Assembly (NCBI GenBank): GCA_024399655.1
Contig: JAKSNP010000007.1
Span: 43,552 to 107,551 of the forward strand
Direction of reading: 5' to 3'
Origin: Paludibacteraceae bacterium
GTDB lineage: Bacteria > Bacteroidota > Bacteroidia > Bacteroidales > Paludibacteraceae
Length of the DNA: 64,000 nucleotides
The notes below the pieces were generated by a model. It was not told the origin of the DNA. It searched no databases and saw only the letters and a program-made list of their open reading frames with translations. Below, one piece after another: positions 16,384 through 27,458 of the stretch (position 1 is its first letter; every line of letters begins with the position of its first letter). The position numbers were made by a program, and so were the translations under genes.

Positions 16384-18429
16384 GTGAGCAAATGGGTAGA
16401 AATCATATTGCCTCTGGCTATCAGGAACGCCTACACTTATCGTGTTCCCGATACATTGTCATGTCCCCAACCCGGAATGAGGGTTGTAGTTCCTTTGGCA
16501 GCCAAAGAAATGGTTGGCATAGTGAATCTCGTTCAAGATGAAGCGCCTGATATTGAACCCGAAAAGATCAGAGATATAATAACGGTATTGGATTCGGAAC
16601 CCTCGGTTACGCAAAAACAATTAGATTTATGGCGATGGATAGCAAATTATTACATGTGCAACCTCGGACAAGTGATGGAAGCTGCCATTCCACGAAAATT
16701 ACAAGATAGACAATACTCGCTTGATCCTTCCATCCGAAGACGAATCAAACTACCCCAATACGAAGGTGAGACATCCCCCCTAAAGACTTTGTCTTTTGCT
16801 CAGCAGCGCGCAACAGATGAGGTAAAAACAGCCTTTCTGGAGCATCCGATAGTCATACTGCAAGGAGTGACCTCCTCCGGCAAAACCGAAGTATATATGC
16901 ATCTTATCCACGAGCAGTTGGAACAAGGGAAGCAAGTATTATATCTGGTGCCGGAAATAGCCTTGACAACCCAATTAACAGAACGGCTAAAACAGGTTTT
17001 CGGCAATAAACTATATGTATATCATTCTCGTGTAAGTGACGGACAACGAGCCGAACTCTATCGCCAAGTCCTGCAATTCACATGGGCGAAAGAAAAGGGT
17101 ACTTCCGAACCTAAGGGACAATTGATAGTAGGAGCGCGTTCCGCCGTTTTTCTCCCATTGGTCAACCCCGGATTGATTATATTGGACGAAGAGCATGAGC
17201 CGAGTTACAAGCAACAAGATCCTGCTCCCAGATACCATGCTCGCTCCGTAGCCGTTATGCTCGGCAAACAATTCGGATGTAAAGTCCTTTTAGGGACAGC
17301 CACTCCATCTGTAGATACTCTCTATAACGCAAAGAACGGAAAATACGGTCATGTACAACTGACAGAAAGATATGCCGGTATTCAATTACCTATAATTACG
17401 TTGATTGATTTGGAGCGCCAATATCATCGGCGTGAGATGTACGGACATTTCTCTGATCCATTAGTTGCTCGAATACGAGAAGAATTAAGCAAAGGGAAAC
17501 AGGTTATCCTATTTCAAAACCGCAGAGGATATGCCCCATATATCAGTTGCACCCAATGTGGACAAGTTCCCACATGTTCGGATTGCGATGTAGCGATGAC
17601 CGTCCACTTATCAGCACGGCTTCTCACTTGCCATTATTGCGGACAAACGCAACCTTTTCTTTCCCGTTGCCCTAAATGCGGAGGTGAAATGCGTATACAC
17701 GGATTCGGAACAGAAAGGTTGGAAGACGAAGTACGACAATATTTTCCTGAGGCACGTATCGCCCGTATGGACCTGGATACCACCCGCCACAAAGACGATT
17801 ATCAAACTATCATAGATGATTTTGCCGCACACAAAGTTGATATACTGATCGGTACACAATTAGTAAGCAAGGGCCTTCATTTTGACGATGTAAGTCTAGT
17901 AGCAGTATTGAATGCTGACCATCTGCTCAATCAACCTTCATTCCGGAGTTACGAACGCGCCTTTCAAATGTTGGAGCAGGTTAGCGGAAGAGCAGGGCGA
18001 CATGGAAGCAGAGGAGAAGTGATGATACAAACTTTTGATCCGGAACATCCTCTATATGCTTTACTTCAAGAACATCAAACCGATACATTCCTGAACGAGC
18101 AACTGAAAGAACGAGAATCCTTTCATCTTCCTCCTTATAGCAGGATGATAATTTTGACACTAAAACACAATCGAGAAGAACGCTTATTAAGTGCAAGCGA
18201 ATACATGCATCAACGATTGGTATATATTTTCGGGACACGTTGCTCAAATGTAATTTTACCGTCAATCACACGAATACAATCACAATATATACGACAAATT
18301 AACTTACGATTCGCTTTAGGAGAGAACATCTCGAAAGCCAAAGAAATGCTACAAACCGAAATTGACGCTTTCAGTTCACAACCTGAAGGTAAAGGAGTAA
18401 ATGTAATAGCAGATATAGATCCTTTGTAG
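16384..18429 (+). CDS. priA: Primosomal replication restart helicase PriA
   Basis: 681 aa from a GTG 9 bp after porW. An N-terminal 3'-DNA-binding domain (1-105) precedes a superfamily-2 helicase with Walker A GVTSSGKTEVY (about 160-170), Walker B/DEEH box ILDEEHE and motif VSGRAGRHGSRGEV. The zinc-binding region has paired cysteines (CTQCGQVPTCSDCD, CHYCGQ, CPKCGG). PriA reloads DnaB at stalled forks. The protein is shorter than the 732-aa E. coli enzyme but all motifs are complete. It ends the tsaB operon, with a terminator 100 bp downstream. Confidence 0.96.
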   Translation: MSKWVEIILPLAIRNAYTYRVPDTLSCPQPGMRVVVPLAAKEMVGIVNLVQDEAPDIEPEKIRDIITVLDSEPSVTQKQLDLWRWIANYYMCNLGQVMEAAIPRKLQDRQYSLDPSIRRRIKLPQYEGETSPLKTLSFAQQRATDEVKTAFLEHPIVILQGVTSSGKTEVYMHLIHEQLEQGKQVLYLVPEIALTTQLTERLKQVFGNKLYVYHSRVSDGQRAELYRQVLQFTWAKEKGTSEPKGQLIVGARSAVFLPLVNPGLIILDEEHEPSYKQQDPAPRYHARSVAVMLGKQFGCKVLLGTATPSVDTLYNAKNGKYGHVQLTERYAGIQLPIITLIDLERQYHRREMYGHFSDPLVARIREELSKGKQVILFQNRRGYAPYISCTQCGQVPTCSDCDVAMTVHLSARLLTCHYCGQTQPFLSRCPKCGGEMRIHGFGTERLEDEVRQYFPEARIARMDLDTTRHKDDYQTIIDDFAAHKVDILIGTQLVSKGLHFDDVSLVAVLNADHLLNQPSFRSYERAFQMLEQVSGRAGRHGSRGEVMIQTFDPEHPLYALLQEHQTDTFLNEQLKERESFHLPPYSRMIILTLKHNREERLLSASEYMHQRLVYIFGTRCSNVILPSITRIQSQYIRQINLRFALGENISKAKEMLQTEIDAFSSQPEGKGVNVIADIDPL

Positions 18430-18527
18430 GCATTTACTATAGCATAGCCGAGAAAATCAAGCCCATGAGAGATATTTTCTATATTGTATAAAATACAGTT
18501 CTAATAAATATAGCAACAGAAAATCAA

Positions 18528-18561
18528 GCGGTTCTTCCTTTAAGGTAGAACCGCATTTTAT
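18528..18561 (+). terminator. Terminator after priA
   Basis: Stem GCGGTTCT (18528-18535) / AGAACCGC (18547-18554) with an 11-nt loop, followed by ATTTTATTC. The sequence from 18590 to 18662 is an extremely AT-rich (TA)n-like stretch without a gene. Confidence 0.75.
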
Positions 18562-18681
18562 TCACATAAGACAGGAAATACGAATGTACACCTTATATAT
18601 ATTATTCCTTATATATTATATAGAATGGGATAAGATATATTATATATATATATATACATGTAGTTGTAGTTGAGACAAGTT

Positions 18682-19305
18682 TCAAATATTAGATGAATGA
18701 TTTGCTTCTGCAGCCGATTGAGCTTCGCGAGCAAGAGCTTTAGCATAACAAGCACGACAAAGCGGTTCGTAACTATCTGTTTCACCTAAAAGTACACGTT
18801 TCTCGGAAGCCACAAGACGATGGCTTACATACGCCAAATCTCCACAATGGACACAGATAGCATGTGTTTTGTAGACATCATCCGCAACAGCCATCAAAGC
18901 CGGCATAGGACCGAAAGGCACACCCTTGTAATCCATATCCAAACCTGCAACGATCACACGAATACCACGCGAAGCCAATTCGAGGCAGACATCCACAATA
19001 CCCGCATCGAAGAATTGGGCTTCATCAATTCCAACGACATCGATATCTGCTGTAAGCAACAAAATATTACCTGACGAATCAACAGGAGTGGACTGTATCG
19101 TATTATGATCGTGGCTGACCACATCCTCCACGCTATATCTGACATCTATTGACGGTTTGAATATTTCGACTTTCTGTTTGGCGAATTGAGCCCTTTTCAT
19201 GCGCCGAATCAATTCCTCCGTTTTGCCGGAGAACATCGAACCACAAACCACTTCAATACTTCCTCTACGGCTAACAGGGCCTTGTGTATCTCTTTCTGAA
19301 AACAT
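18682..19305 (-). CDS. tdk: Thymidine kinase
   Basis: 207 aa. Type II thymidine kinase with Walker [12 protein letters not shown] (about 22-32), Walker [12 protein letters not shown], and the zinc lasso cysteines CVHCGD and CRACY near the C-terminus. The lasso motif Y-x-S region ([19 protein letters not shown]) binds the thymidine base. It phosphorylates thymidine for salvage into dTMP. Length is normal, with a somewhat extended N-terminus ([16 protein letters not shown]). The ATG is 3 bp after the recJ stop, so it is the last gene of the floA operon. Confidence 0.96.
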   Translation of the reverse strand: MFSERDTQGPVSRRGSIEVVCGSMFSGKTEELIRRMKRAQFAKQKVEIFKPSIDVRYSVEDVVSHDHNTIQSTPVDSSGNILLLTADIDVVGIDEAQFFDAGIVDVCLELASRGIRVIVAGLDMDYKGVPFGPMPALMAVADDVYKTHAICVHCGDLAYVSHRLVASEKRVLLGETDSYEPLCRACYAKALAREAQSAAEANHSSNI

Positions 19306-19308
19306 AAT

Positions 19309-21027
19309 CTAATCCGTTTTAATATCTTGAACCATCATTTGAATGCTGGTATTGCCGTTGAATGTATTCTCATCCAATTCGTAGCATACATCCATCGGGA
19401 GTCCGTTCTGCAAATGCAAGGCAAAATCTCCTTTACCAAAAGCGATACCTTGAATTGCAGCCGTCAAATCGGTAACATCCAATTTAAGGTGTTCTCCCAT
19501 TTTCCCGACCCTTTTAGAATATCTATTATTAATGACATGACGCGTCACAAAGACGGGGCGTGGATTACCCGGCCCGAAAGGCTCCAGATGTTTAAGGATA
19601 TTGAAGAATTGTACGGAAATATCAGAGAAAGCGATTTCCGACTCCACTTCAATGGTAGGATGAAGCTGATCCTCTCGAATATGAGTAGCGACAAATTCCT
19701 CGAAACGGCGTTTGAATTCGGACAAGTCTTTTTCACGCATACTGAGACCAGCCGCGAATTGATGTCCGCCGAAATTAGTGAGCAAATCATGACACGAATC
19801 AATTGCCGTATAAATATCAAAACCACCAACCGAACGCGCAGAACCGGAAACAAGTCCATCCTCACTACGAGTCAACACGATAGTAGGACGGAAATAAGTT
19901 TCAGTCAAACGACTGGCCGCAATTCCGACTACTCCTTTATGCCAATCCGGAGAATATACCACGGTAGTGAATTTGCGTTCGTTATCAGGATCCTGACTCA
20001 ATAAAGCCAAGGCTTCATCGGTAGTTTTTGTATCATAGTCCTTTCGTTCCGTATTATAGGTATTGATATCCTGTGCTTTAGCGTCCGCTTCTTCCTCATC
20101 ATCGGTAATAAGCAATCTGACCGCTTCGGCTCCCGATTTCATACGTCCGCTGGCATTGATACGTGGCCCTATACGGAATACAAGATCAGTAATCGTTACT
20201 TTTTTGCCGTCTTCTATACCAGCCACTTTCATAATACTGCGTAAACCAACCAAAGGCGCTTGATTGATTTGCTTCAGTCCGTAATAAGCCAATACACGGT
20301 TTTCACCCGTAACTGGCACAATATCGGAAGCTATGGACATAGCCAACAAAGGAAGCAGATTCATCAGCGGTTCCAAACCGAGTCCTTTGCTCATAGCATA
20401 AGCCTGCATCAATTTGAAACCGACGCCACACCCACTCAATTCCTTGTAGGGATATGAGCAATCGTGCCTTTTCATATTAAGTACGGCTACGGCACGGGGT
20501 ATTTCATCTCCCGGAGTATGGTGATCACAGATGATTAAGTCTATTCCTTTCTGCTTGGCGTATTCCACTTTATCGACGGCTTTGATACCGCAATCCAGAG
20601 CAATGATCAGGCTACAATTAGTGGACTGCGCATAATCAATTCCTTTGAAAGAAATACCATATCCTTCGGTATAGCGGTCAGGGATATAGAAATCGAGATT
20701 GTCGGTAAGAGTACGCAACAGTTTGTAAACCAACGCCACCGCCGTCGTACCATCCACATCATAATCTCCATAAATAAGAATACGTTCGTTTTCCCTGAGT
20801 GCCAGATCAAGTCTTCCAACCGCTTTTGACATGTCCTTCATCAAGAAGGGATCATGCAGTTCGTCAAGCGAAGGACGAACATAGCTACGCGCTTCATCGG
20901 GAGTGGTAATACCACGCCTAACGAGAAGCCTAGCAGAAGCTTCGCTAATATTAAGTTGTTTGGCCAAATCCAAGCAGAGCGATTTCTGCTCAGGAGTCAA
21001 TTGCCATATATTCCAAGCGTAATCCAC
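19309..21027 (-). CDS. recJ: Single-strand DNA exonuclease RecJ
   Basis: 572 aa from a GTG at 21027 with no better ATG nearby. DHH-family motifs are intact: IYGDYDVDGTTA (about 84-95), ALDCGIK, IICDHHTPGDE, and DHHA1-domain GSARSVGGFDIY and GGHQFAAGL. The C-terminal OB-like region includes FEPFGPGNPRPVF. RecJ degrades 5'-ended single strands in recombination and mismatch repair. It is 8 bp downstream of the amidohydrolase gene and 3 bp upstream of tdk. Confidence 0.96.
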   Translation of the reverse strand: MDYAWNIWQLTPEQKSLCLDLAKQLNISEASARLLVRRGITTPDEARSYVRPSLDELHDPFLMKDMSKAVGRLDLALRENERILIYGDYDVDGTTAVALVYKLLRTLTDNLDFYIPDRYTEGYGISFKGIDYAQSTNCSLIIALDCGIKAVDKVEYAKQKGIDLIICDHHTPGDEIPRAVAVLNMKRHDCSYPYKELSGCGVGFKLMQAYAMSKGLGLEPLMNLLPLLAMSIASDIVPVTGENRVLAYYGLKQINQAPLVGLRSIMKVAGIEDGKKVTITDLVFRIGPRINASGRMKSGAEAVRLLITDDEEEADAKAQDINTYNTERKDYDTKTTDEALALLSQDPDNERKFTTVVYSPDWHKGVVGIAASRLTETYFRPTIVLTRSEDGLVSGSARSVGGFDIYTAIDSCHDLLTNFGGHQFAAGLSMREKDLSEFKRRFEEFVATHIREDQLHPTIEVESEIAFSDISVQFFNILKHLEPFGPGNPRPVFVTRHVINNRYSKRVGKMGEHLKLDVTDLTAAIQGIAFGKGDFALHLQNGLPMDVCYELDENTFNGNTSIQMMVQDIKTD

Positions 21028-21035
21028 TTTTGTTC

Positions 21036-21848
21036 TTATTGAAGAGTGAAGGGGTCAGCATCTTTCCACAAGGGCAAAACCTGACGGAAATGATGCAATT
21101 TCTCGATGTCGAACTCCGCTATACGAGTTCCCTGTTCATTATTTTTGAATTTGACAATCGGATTAAGATGCGTATCATACGCAACTGAATGGCCGTTGTA
21201 ATGCAATCCCAATCCATCATCGCCCACGGGATTAGCCGCCGCAACATAGCATTGATTTTCCGTACCTCTGGCAGCAACGAGCGCATCCCAATATGCGATT
21301 CGGATTTCAGGCCAGTTGGCGCTAACCAACAATATATCGTATTGATTGTCGTTATCGAGTCTTGCCCAAATGGGGAAACGAAGGTCGTAACAGATGAGCA
21401 TTCTCATTTTTACGCCTTTGTATTCAAAAACGGTTCTATCATGTCCAGGAGTGAAGAATTTGTCCTCACCACCGTGTGCATACAAATGGGCTTTGTCAAC
21501 TACAGTCACTTCGCCATCAGGACGGACGAAAAAGCCACGGTTGTAGAGTTGACTTTGAATTTGTTCTGCCCCATTAAGAAAAGTGTCAGTTTCTTCTTCA
21601 CAAATAAAGGAGGCCGCAATAGCGACACCCGTTTCATTGCTCAGTTTTTTAAGTCGTTGCATCGTCCTTCCATCCATCGGTTCCGCCAAATCAGGTCGGT
21701 CGGTACAAAATCCAGTAGTGAACATCTCAGGTAGCAGGGCCACATCGGCCTTGCCCTTGAGACGATGAATTCTACGCTCCGTCAAGCGGAGATTTTCTTC
21801 TTTATTTTCCCAAAGAATGGGATATTGCAAGACAGCTACTCTGAACAC
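21036..21848 (-). CDS. Carbon-nitrogen hydrolase, omega-amidase (YafV/Nit2) type
   Basis: 270 aa. The nitrilase-fold Glu-Lys-Cys triad is visible: Glu41 (ALLPEMFTTGF), Lys119 (VVDKAHLY) and Cys153 (RMLICYDLRFPIWAR). The PEMFTTGF and YDLRFP blocks are typical of the YafV/Nit2 branch, which hydrolyses alpha-ketoglutaramate and alpha-ketosuccinamate to clear transamination by-products. The gene lies 2 bp after floA and 8 bp before recJ. Substrate remains an inference from family resemblance. Confidence 0.87.
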   Translation of the reverse strand: MFRVAVLQYPILWENKEENLRLTERRIHRLKGKADVALLPEMFTTGFCTDRPDLAEPMDGRTMQRLKKLSNETGVAIAASFICEEETDTFLNGAEQIQSQLYNRGFFVRPDGEVTVVDKAHLYAHGGEDKFFTPGHDRTVFEYKGVKMRMLICYDLRFPIWARLDNDNQYDILLVSANWPEIRIAYWDALVAARGTENQCYVAAANPVGDDGLGLHYNGHSVAYDTHLNPIVKFKNNEQGTRIAEFDIEKLHHFRQVLPLWKDADPFTLQ

Positions 21849-21850
21849 GA

Positions 21851-22819
21851 TTATTTCTTCTTCTCGGGTTTACCGATAGCCTCTCTCATAGCTGTGTCAG
21901 CCTGCATATTCTGCATACGGTAATAGTCCATAATACCTAAATTGCCGTTGCGGAAAGCATCAGCCATAGCTTGCGGGACGAGAGCTTCGGCTTCAATTAC
22001 TTTAGCACGAGCTTCTTGGGCTTTAGCTTTCATTTCCTGTTCATTGGCAATAGCCATAGCGCGGCGCTCTTCGGCTTTAGCTTGCGCGATATTTTTGTCA
22101 GCTTCAGCCTGGTCCATCTGAAGTTGAGCACCGATGTTTTTACCGACATCAATATCAGCGATATCGATGGAAAGGATTTCGAAAGCGGTCCCGGCGTCAA
22201 GACCTTTAGAAAGGACGAGTTTAGAGATACTATCGGGATTCTCCAAAACGCTCTTGTGGCTATCAGCAGAACCAATAGAAGAAACGATACCTTCACCAAC
22301 ACGAGCGAGAACGGTGTCTTCACCGGCACCACCCACCAATTGACGGATGTTGGCCCGAACCGTAACACGTGCTTTTGCGATCAACTGGATACCATCTTTT
22401 GCAACAGCCGTAACAGGAGGAGTATCAATCACCTTCGGATTAACCGACATTTGAACAGCCTCAAACACATCACGACCGGCAAGATCAATAGCGGTAGCCA
22501 TTTGGAAAGGAAGTTGGATATTGGCTTTGGAAGCACTAACCAAAGCATGAACGACTCGTGTAATATGACCACCGGCCAAATAGTGAGCTTCTAAACCATC
22601 GCGTTTAACATCAGTAAGACCGGCTTTATGAGCCTCAATCAAACAATTGACAATCTGCGTAGGTGGCACCTTACGTATACGCATAAGGAAAAGTTGCACC
22701 AAAGAGATGCGCACACCGCTTACCTGGGCATTGATCCACAGCATAAACGGAACATAGTAGAAGAAAATGATTACCAACAAGGCAACCAACACTACCAAAA
22801 TTACTTCAAATACTTCCAT
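21851..22819 (-). CDS. floA: Flotillin-like membrane-microdomain protein FloA
   Basis: 322 aa. An N-terminal membrane-inserted segment (about 5-30) is followed by an SPFH/band-7 domain (about 35-210, [25 protein letters not shown]) and a C-terminal Ala/Glu-rich coiled coil (about 225-300) with EA repeats ([29 protein letters not shown]). The protein organises membrane microdomains. In Bacillus floA is paired with an NfeD protein, and here a short nfeD gene lies 230 bp upstream on the same strand. A possible weak promoter (TTTTG, about 20 bp, GCATTTTG) lies around 22912-22950. First gene of floA-amidase-recJ-tdk. Confidence 0.95.
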   Translation of the reverse strand: MEVFEVILVVLVALLVIIFFYYVPFMLWINAQVSGVRISLVQLFLMRIRKVPPTQIVNCLIEAHKAGLTDVKRDGLEAHYLAGGHITRVVHALVSASKANIQLPFQMATAIDLAGRDVFEAVQMSVNPKVIDTPPVTAVAKDGIQLIAKARVTVRANIRQLVGGAGEDTVLARVGEGIVSSIGSADSHKSVLENPDSISKLVLSKGLDAGTAFEILSIDIADIDVGKNIGAQLQMDQAEADKNIAQAKAEERRAMAIANEQEMKAKAQEARAKVIEAEALVPQAMADAFRNGNLGIMDYYRMQNMQADTAMREAIGKPEKKK

Positions 22820-22988
22820 ATCAAAAACTTATTTAGTTAATATTCAATTTTTCATATCGGCTACGCGAATACTGAGGACCTGCATGCTAACCACATGAAG
22901 CAGTCTGTCGTACAAAATGCCGAATATTTATAGATTTATACAAAAGGTTAAAAACAACCGTTGAAGAATGAAGTTCATACGAGCATCC

Positions 22989-23011
22989 ACTCTCGGTTAG
23001 GTCTCGAAAAA
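22989..23011 (-). repeat. 23-bp dispersed repeat, copy 1
   Basis: On the minus strand TTTTTCGAGACCTAACCGAG + AGT, following the nfeD stop. The only other copy seen, at 44915-44937, differs at one base and follows the psd gene in the same orientation. Both begin with a T tract next to a potential hairpin. Function unknown. Confidence 0.7.
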
Positions 23012-23053
23012 GTTGATACCCCAATCAATTGGCAAAAGGGAAAAAGAAGGCGA

Positions 23054-23407
23054 TTATTGCAGTTTCTCCATTTTTTTCGCTTCCGCTTCGAGATTTTCGA
23101 TTTTTTTGCCCGGAGCAGCCAATTCGACTTTACTATCAATGGCGGTGTCAAGCGCCATTTTGTCAATGGCACGGCTTTTGATAAAAATTATGATAGAAAC
23201 CAATATCAAAAGAAGTGTAGCCGCCAAGATAAGATGTCCGGCCCAGGGATACACCGGTGCCAAGCGAACATAAGCCCAAGCAACACCAGCGATCAAGCAA
23301 ATGAAGCCAGATATACCTGCAATACCGAAACCAGGGAGCAAAAAGAGCTCCGCCAAGAGCAAAATCACTCCAAAAACCAAGAGTAAAATAACAATTAACC
23401 AGTCCAT
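23054..23407 (-). CDS. Short NfeD-like membrane protein lacking the OB domain
   Basis: 117 aa from the ATG at 23407; the frame is open further upstream but that part contains the promoter. Two or three hydrophobic segments (3-24, 28-50, 60-80) resemble the NfeD membrane module (LLLVFGVILLLAELFLLPGFGIAGISG). The family usually ends in a ~60-aa OB-fold domain. Here the tail is only a charged helix (KIENLEAEAKKMEKLQ), and no OB-like sequence is readable in any frame before floA. It may be a naturally short form or a truncation. It is linked to floA and has its own promoter. Confidence 0.8.
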   Translation of the reverse strand: MDWLIVILLLVFGVILLLAELFLLPGFGIAGISGFICLIAGVAWAYVRLAPVYPWAGHLILAATLLLILVSIIIFIKSRAIDKMALDTAIDSKVELAAPGKKIENLEAEAKKMEKLQ

Positions 23408-23434
23408 TTTTAGTAAAAAAAATATTTCAGGCTG

Positions 23435-23466
23435 CAAAAATACTAAATATTTTTGATATATACAAA
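23435..23466 (-). promoter_or_regulatory. nfeD promoter
   Basis: Minus-strand TTTG (23466-23463), 20 bp, TATTTTTG (23442-23435), leader about 25 nt. It is divergent from the topA promoter 12 bp away. Confidence 0.78.
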
Positions 23467-23478
23467 TAAAAAAATAAA

Positions 23479-23510
23479 TTTGCACAATAAAAAAAAATGT
23501 TGTACTTTTG
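23479..23510 (+). promoter_or_regulatory. topA promoter
   Basis: TTTG at 23479-23482, 20 bp, TACTTTTG at 23503-23510. The leader to the topA ATG is about 130 nt and contains no recognised riboswitch. Confidence 0.8.
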
Positions 23511-23647
23511 CAGCCCGAAAGGAAAAAGCGGTCGAAAAGTGCCTATTTACAAGCAAAGCGGAAGTAGCCAACGATTCGGTTATTACTTTCCAGCACCAAA
23601 CAGAAGATGAACCAACCATAGAAAATCGAGCATACCTTATATAATAT

Positions 23648-25963
23648 ATGAGCAAAAACTTAGTAATCGTAGAGTCCCCCGCCAAAGCCAAAACAATAGA
23701 GAAATTTCTTCACGGAGATTATCATGTATTGTCGTCACAGGGTCATATCCGTGACATCGAAGGTGTAGGACGCAACAGTATAGGTATTGATTTCAACCAC
23801 AACTACCAACCGAATTATGTAATCGATCCCGGCAAAGAATCACTAATAGCCAATTTGAAGAAAGAAGCCGCCAAAGCAGAGATGATATGGCTGGCAAGTG
23901 ATGAAGACCGTGAAGGTGAAGCCATCGCCTGGCACTTGCAGGAAGTACTGCAGTTGCCAGCCGACCGCACACGTCGAATAGCATTCCACGAAATAACGGA
24001 AACGGCGATCAAGGAAGCCATCAAACATCCTCGTCAAGTGAATTACAACATTGTGAATGCCCAACAGGCCCGTCGTGTTCTGGATAGAATCGTTGGATTT
24101 GAATTAAGTCCCGTCTTATGGCGCAAAGTGACTACGGGTTTATCTGCAGGTCGCGTCCAATCGGTAGTAGTAAGACTGATAGTGGAGCGCGAGCGTGACA
24201 TCGAGAATTTCAAAGAAACAGCACAATATCGTGTAGTTGCAGACTTCAACGGAGAAGATATAGACGGAAAAGAAGCCGTATTGCATACCGAGTTGAACCA
24301 TCGTTTCAACACCAAAGAAGAAGCCATTTCCTTTTTGGAACAATGCAGCAAGGCCGAATTCAGCATCAGTTCGATACAAACAAAGCCAACCAGCCGTCAG
24401 CCTGCATCTCCGTTCACGACCTCACTTCTTCAACAAGAAGCAGCCCGCAAGTTGAAATTCACGGTAAGCAAGACCATGCGTCTGGCTCAATCGTTGTATG
24501 AAGCCGGTAAGATAACCTATATGCGTACAGACTCGGTCAACCTTTCGTCATTGGCCATAGGTACAGCAAAAGAAACGATTATAGCCGAATACGGCGAACG
24601 CTATCATCAAGCTCGTCAGTTCCATACCTCTTCCAAAGGAGCACAAGAAGCTCACGAAGCCATTCGCCCCACCTATATCAATGTTGCTACCGCGGGTCAA
24701 ACACAAGACGAAAAACGTTTGTACGACTTGATTCGCAAACGCACATTGGCATCACAGATGGCCAACGCCGAAATAGAGAACACCCGTATTGAAGTTTCGG
24801 CTAGCGGCATACCTTATATCTTTGTAACCACAGGTGAAACGGTGCTTTTCGATGGATTCATGCGTGCCTATATTCAATCCAACGATGAAGAGCAAACAAC
24901 GGAAGCATCACTTCTGCCTCGTTTCAACGAATCTACGCCTGTAAAAACAGACGAGTTCGTTGCCAGTCAAACCTTCAGCAAGCCACCATTCCGATACAAC
25001 GAGGCGACTTTAATCAAAGCAATGGAAGAACTGGGAATCGGTCGCCCATCCACCTATAATGCCATCATCGAAACCATTCAAACGCGCCATTATGTAGAAC
25101 GCGGCAATGTAGCCGGACATCGACGCGAATATAATGTATTGACGATGCGCAACGGACGAATCAGCGACAAGATGCGTAGCGAAATTACAGGACAAGACTC
25201 ACAGAAACTGCTCTCAACCGATTTGGGACGAATCACAAACGATTTTCTGGTGGAGCAATTCCCCGACATTCTCAGTTACGATTTCACCGCCAAAGAGGAA
25301 GAGAATTTCGACCGCATAGCCACCGGTGAAGCAGAATGGGTGGAAGTGGTGGATACATTCTACAAGACATTCCATCCCGGAATAGAACGAATTCCATCAG
25401 GCAAAGTGGCCGGTCGTTTATTGGGACAAGATGCTCACGGAGCACCCGTTATTGCCAAAATAAGCAAAATCGGTCCATGCATCCAATTGGGAGATGCCGA
25501 TTGTGTAAAACCAAAATTTGTTTCGTTGAAAAAAGGACAATCAGTATTCACCATCACATTAGAAGAAGCGTTAGCGTTGTTTGAAGATGCCAAACCTCGT
25601 GTCCTAGCAACCATAGACGGAAAAGATGTGGTTGCCGGAGAAGGAAAGTACGGCCCCTATATTCGCTATGACGACCGTTTCATTTCAATTCCGAAAGGGA
25701 AGAATGCCAATGAAATGAGTGCTGCAGAAATTCGCACCTTAATCGAAGAGCATCATGATGCACACGAGCCATTGAAAGAATTTGGCGACATCAAAGTGAT
25801 GAAAGGGCGTTACGGATATTATTTAAAGACAGAAAAAGGAAATTTCCGCCTAGCTCGATCCATTGATGCCGAACACTTAACCGAAGCAGAATGCCTCAAG
25901 ATATTGGAAGATCAACATTCTTCCACACAAAGCAGCAAAAACAATAAACGGACTAAAAAATAA
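23648..25963 (+). CDS. topA: DNA topoisomerase I (type IA)
   Basis: 771 aa. N-terminal TOPRIM domain (VIVESPAKAKTIEKFLG-like start and LASDEDREGEAIAWHL), gate domains, and the active-site Tyr in ITYMRTDSVNLS (about residue 293). PPFRYNEATLIKAMEELGIGRPSTYN is a family signature. The C-terminus carries Toprim-C-rpt repeats (KYGPYIRYDDRFISIPKG and RYGYYLKTEKGNFRLA) instead of the Cys4 zinc fingers of E. coli, as usual in Bacteroidota. It relaxes negative supercoils. It heads the topA-panD-tgt-lptF/G operon, followed 6 bp later by panD. Confidence 0.97.
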   Translation: MSKNLVIVESPAKAKTIEKFLHGDYHVLSSQGHIRDIEGVGRNSIGIDFNHNYQPNYVIDPGKESLIANLKKEAAKAEMIWLASDEDREGEAIAWHLQEVLQLPADRTRRIAFHEITETAIKEAIKHPRQVNYNIVNAQQARRVLDRIVGFELSPVLWRKVTTGLSAGRVQSVVVRLIVERERDIENFKETAQYRVVADFNGEDIDGKEAVLHTELNHRFNTKEEAISFLEQCSKAEFSISSIQTKPTSRQPASPFTTSLLQQEAARKLKFTVSKTMRLAQSLYEAGKITYMRTDSVNLSSLAIGTAKETIIAEYGERYHQARQFHTSSKGAQEAHEAIRPTYINVATAGQTQDEKRLYDLIRKRTLASQMANAEIENTRIEVSASGIPYIFVTTGETVLFDGFMRAYIQSNDEEQTTEASLLPRFNESTPVKTDEFVASQTFSKPPFRYNEATLIKAMEELGIGRPSTYNAIIETIQTRHYVERGNVAGHRREYNVLTMRNGRISDKMRSEITGQDSQKLLSTDLGRITNDFLVEQFPDILSYDFTAKEEENFDRIATGEAEWVEVVDTFYKTFHPGIERIPSGKVAGRLLGQDAHGAPVIAKISKIGPCIQLGDADCVKPKFVSLKKGQSVFTITLEEALALFEDAKPRVLATIDGKDVVAGEGKYGPYIRYDDRFISIPKGKNANEMSAAEIRTLIEEHHDAHEPLKEFGDIKVMKGRYGYYLKTEKGNFRLARSIDAEHLTEAECLKILEDQHSSTQSSKNNKRTKK

Positions 25964-25969
25964 TCAATT

Positions 25970-26311
25970 ATGTTTCTTTCTATCCTCAAATCAAAAATTC
26001 ATCGCGTTCGTATTACAGAAGCCAATTTGGAATACATCGGTTCGATTACAGTGGATGAAGACCTGCTGGATGCAGCTGGAATTTTGAGCGGAGAAAAAGT
26101 ATCCGTAGTGGATGTAACCAACGGAGCCCGTCTGGAGACCTATACTATTCCCGGACGCCGTGGAAGCGGATGTATCTGCATGAACGGTGCAGCCGCACAC
26201 TTGATGCATGTGGATGACGTAATTATCATTATGGCCTATGCATTGATGACCCCCGAGGAAGCCAAGACATTCCGTCCACAAATCGTATTCCCAACAAACA
26301 ATCACCTATAA
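25970..26311 (+). CDS. panD: Aspartate 1-decarboxylase
   Basis: 113 aa pyruvoyl enzyme. The self-cleavage site is Gly24-Ser25 in [17 protein letters not shown], where Ser25 becomes the pyruvoyl group. Lys9 ([11 protein letters not shown]), the [16 protein letters not shown] block and the [12 protein letters not shown] motif are conserved. It converts aspartate to beta-alanine for pantothenate and CoA synthesis. Length is slightly below the 126 aa of E. coli. It sits 6 bp after topA and 3 bp before tgt. Confidence 0.96.
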   Translation: MFLSILKSKIHRVRITEANLEYIGSITVDEDLLDAAGILSGEKVSVVDVTNGARLETYTIPGRRGSGCICMNGAAAHLMHVDDVIIIMAYALMTPEEAKTFRPQIVFPTNNHL

Positions 26312-26314
26312 GAA

Positions 26315-27445
<1,131 letters not shown>

Positions 27446-27458
27446 CAAACTCATCCGC

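Noticed and set aside
18590-18662. Extremely AT-rich (TA)n stretch between priA and tdk as an origin or element
   Set aside because: No iterons, DnaA boxes or genes of replication initiation are adjacent; simple AT-rich sequence explains it.
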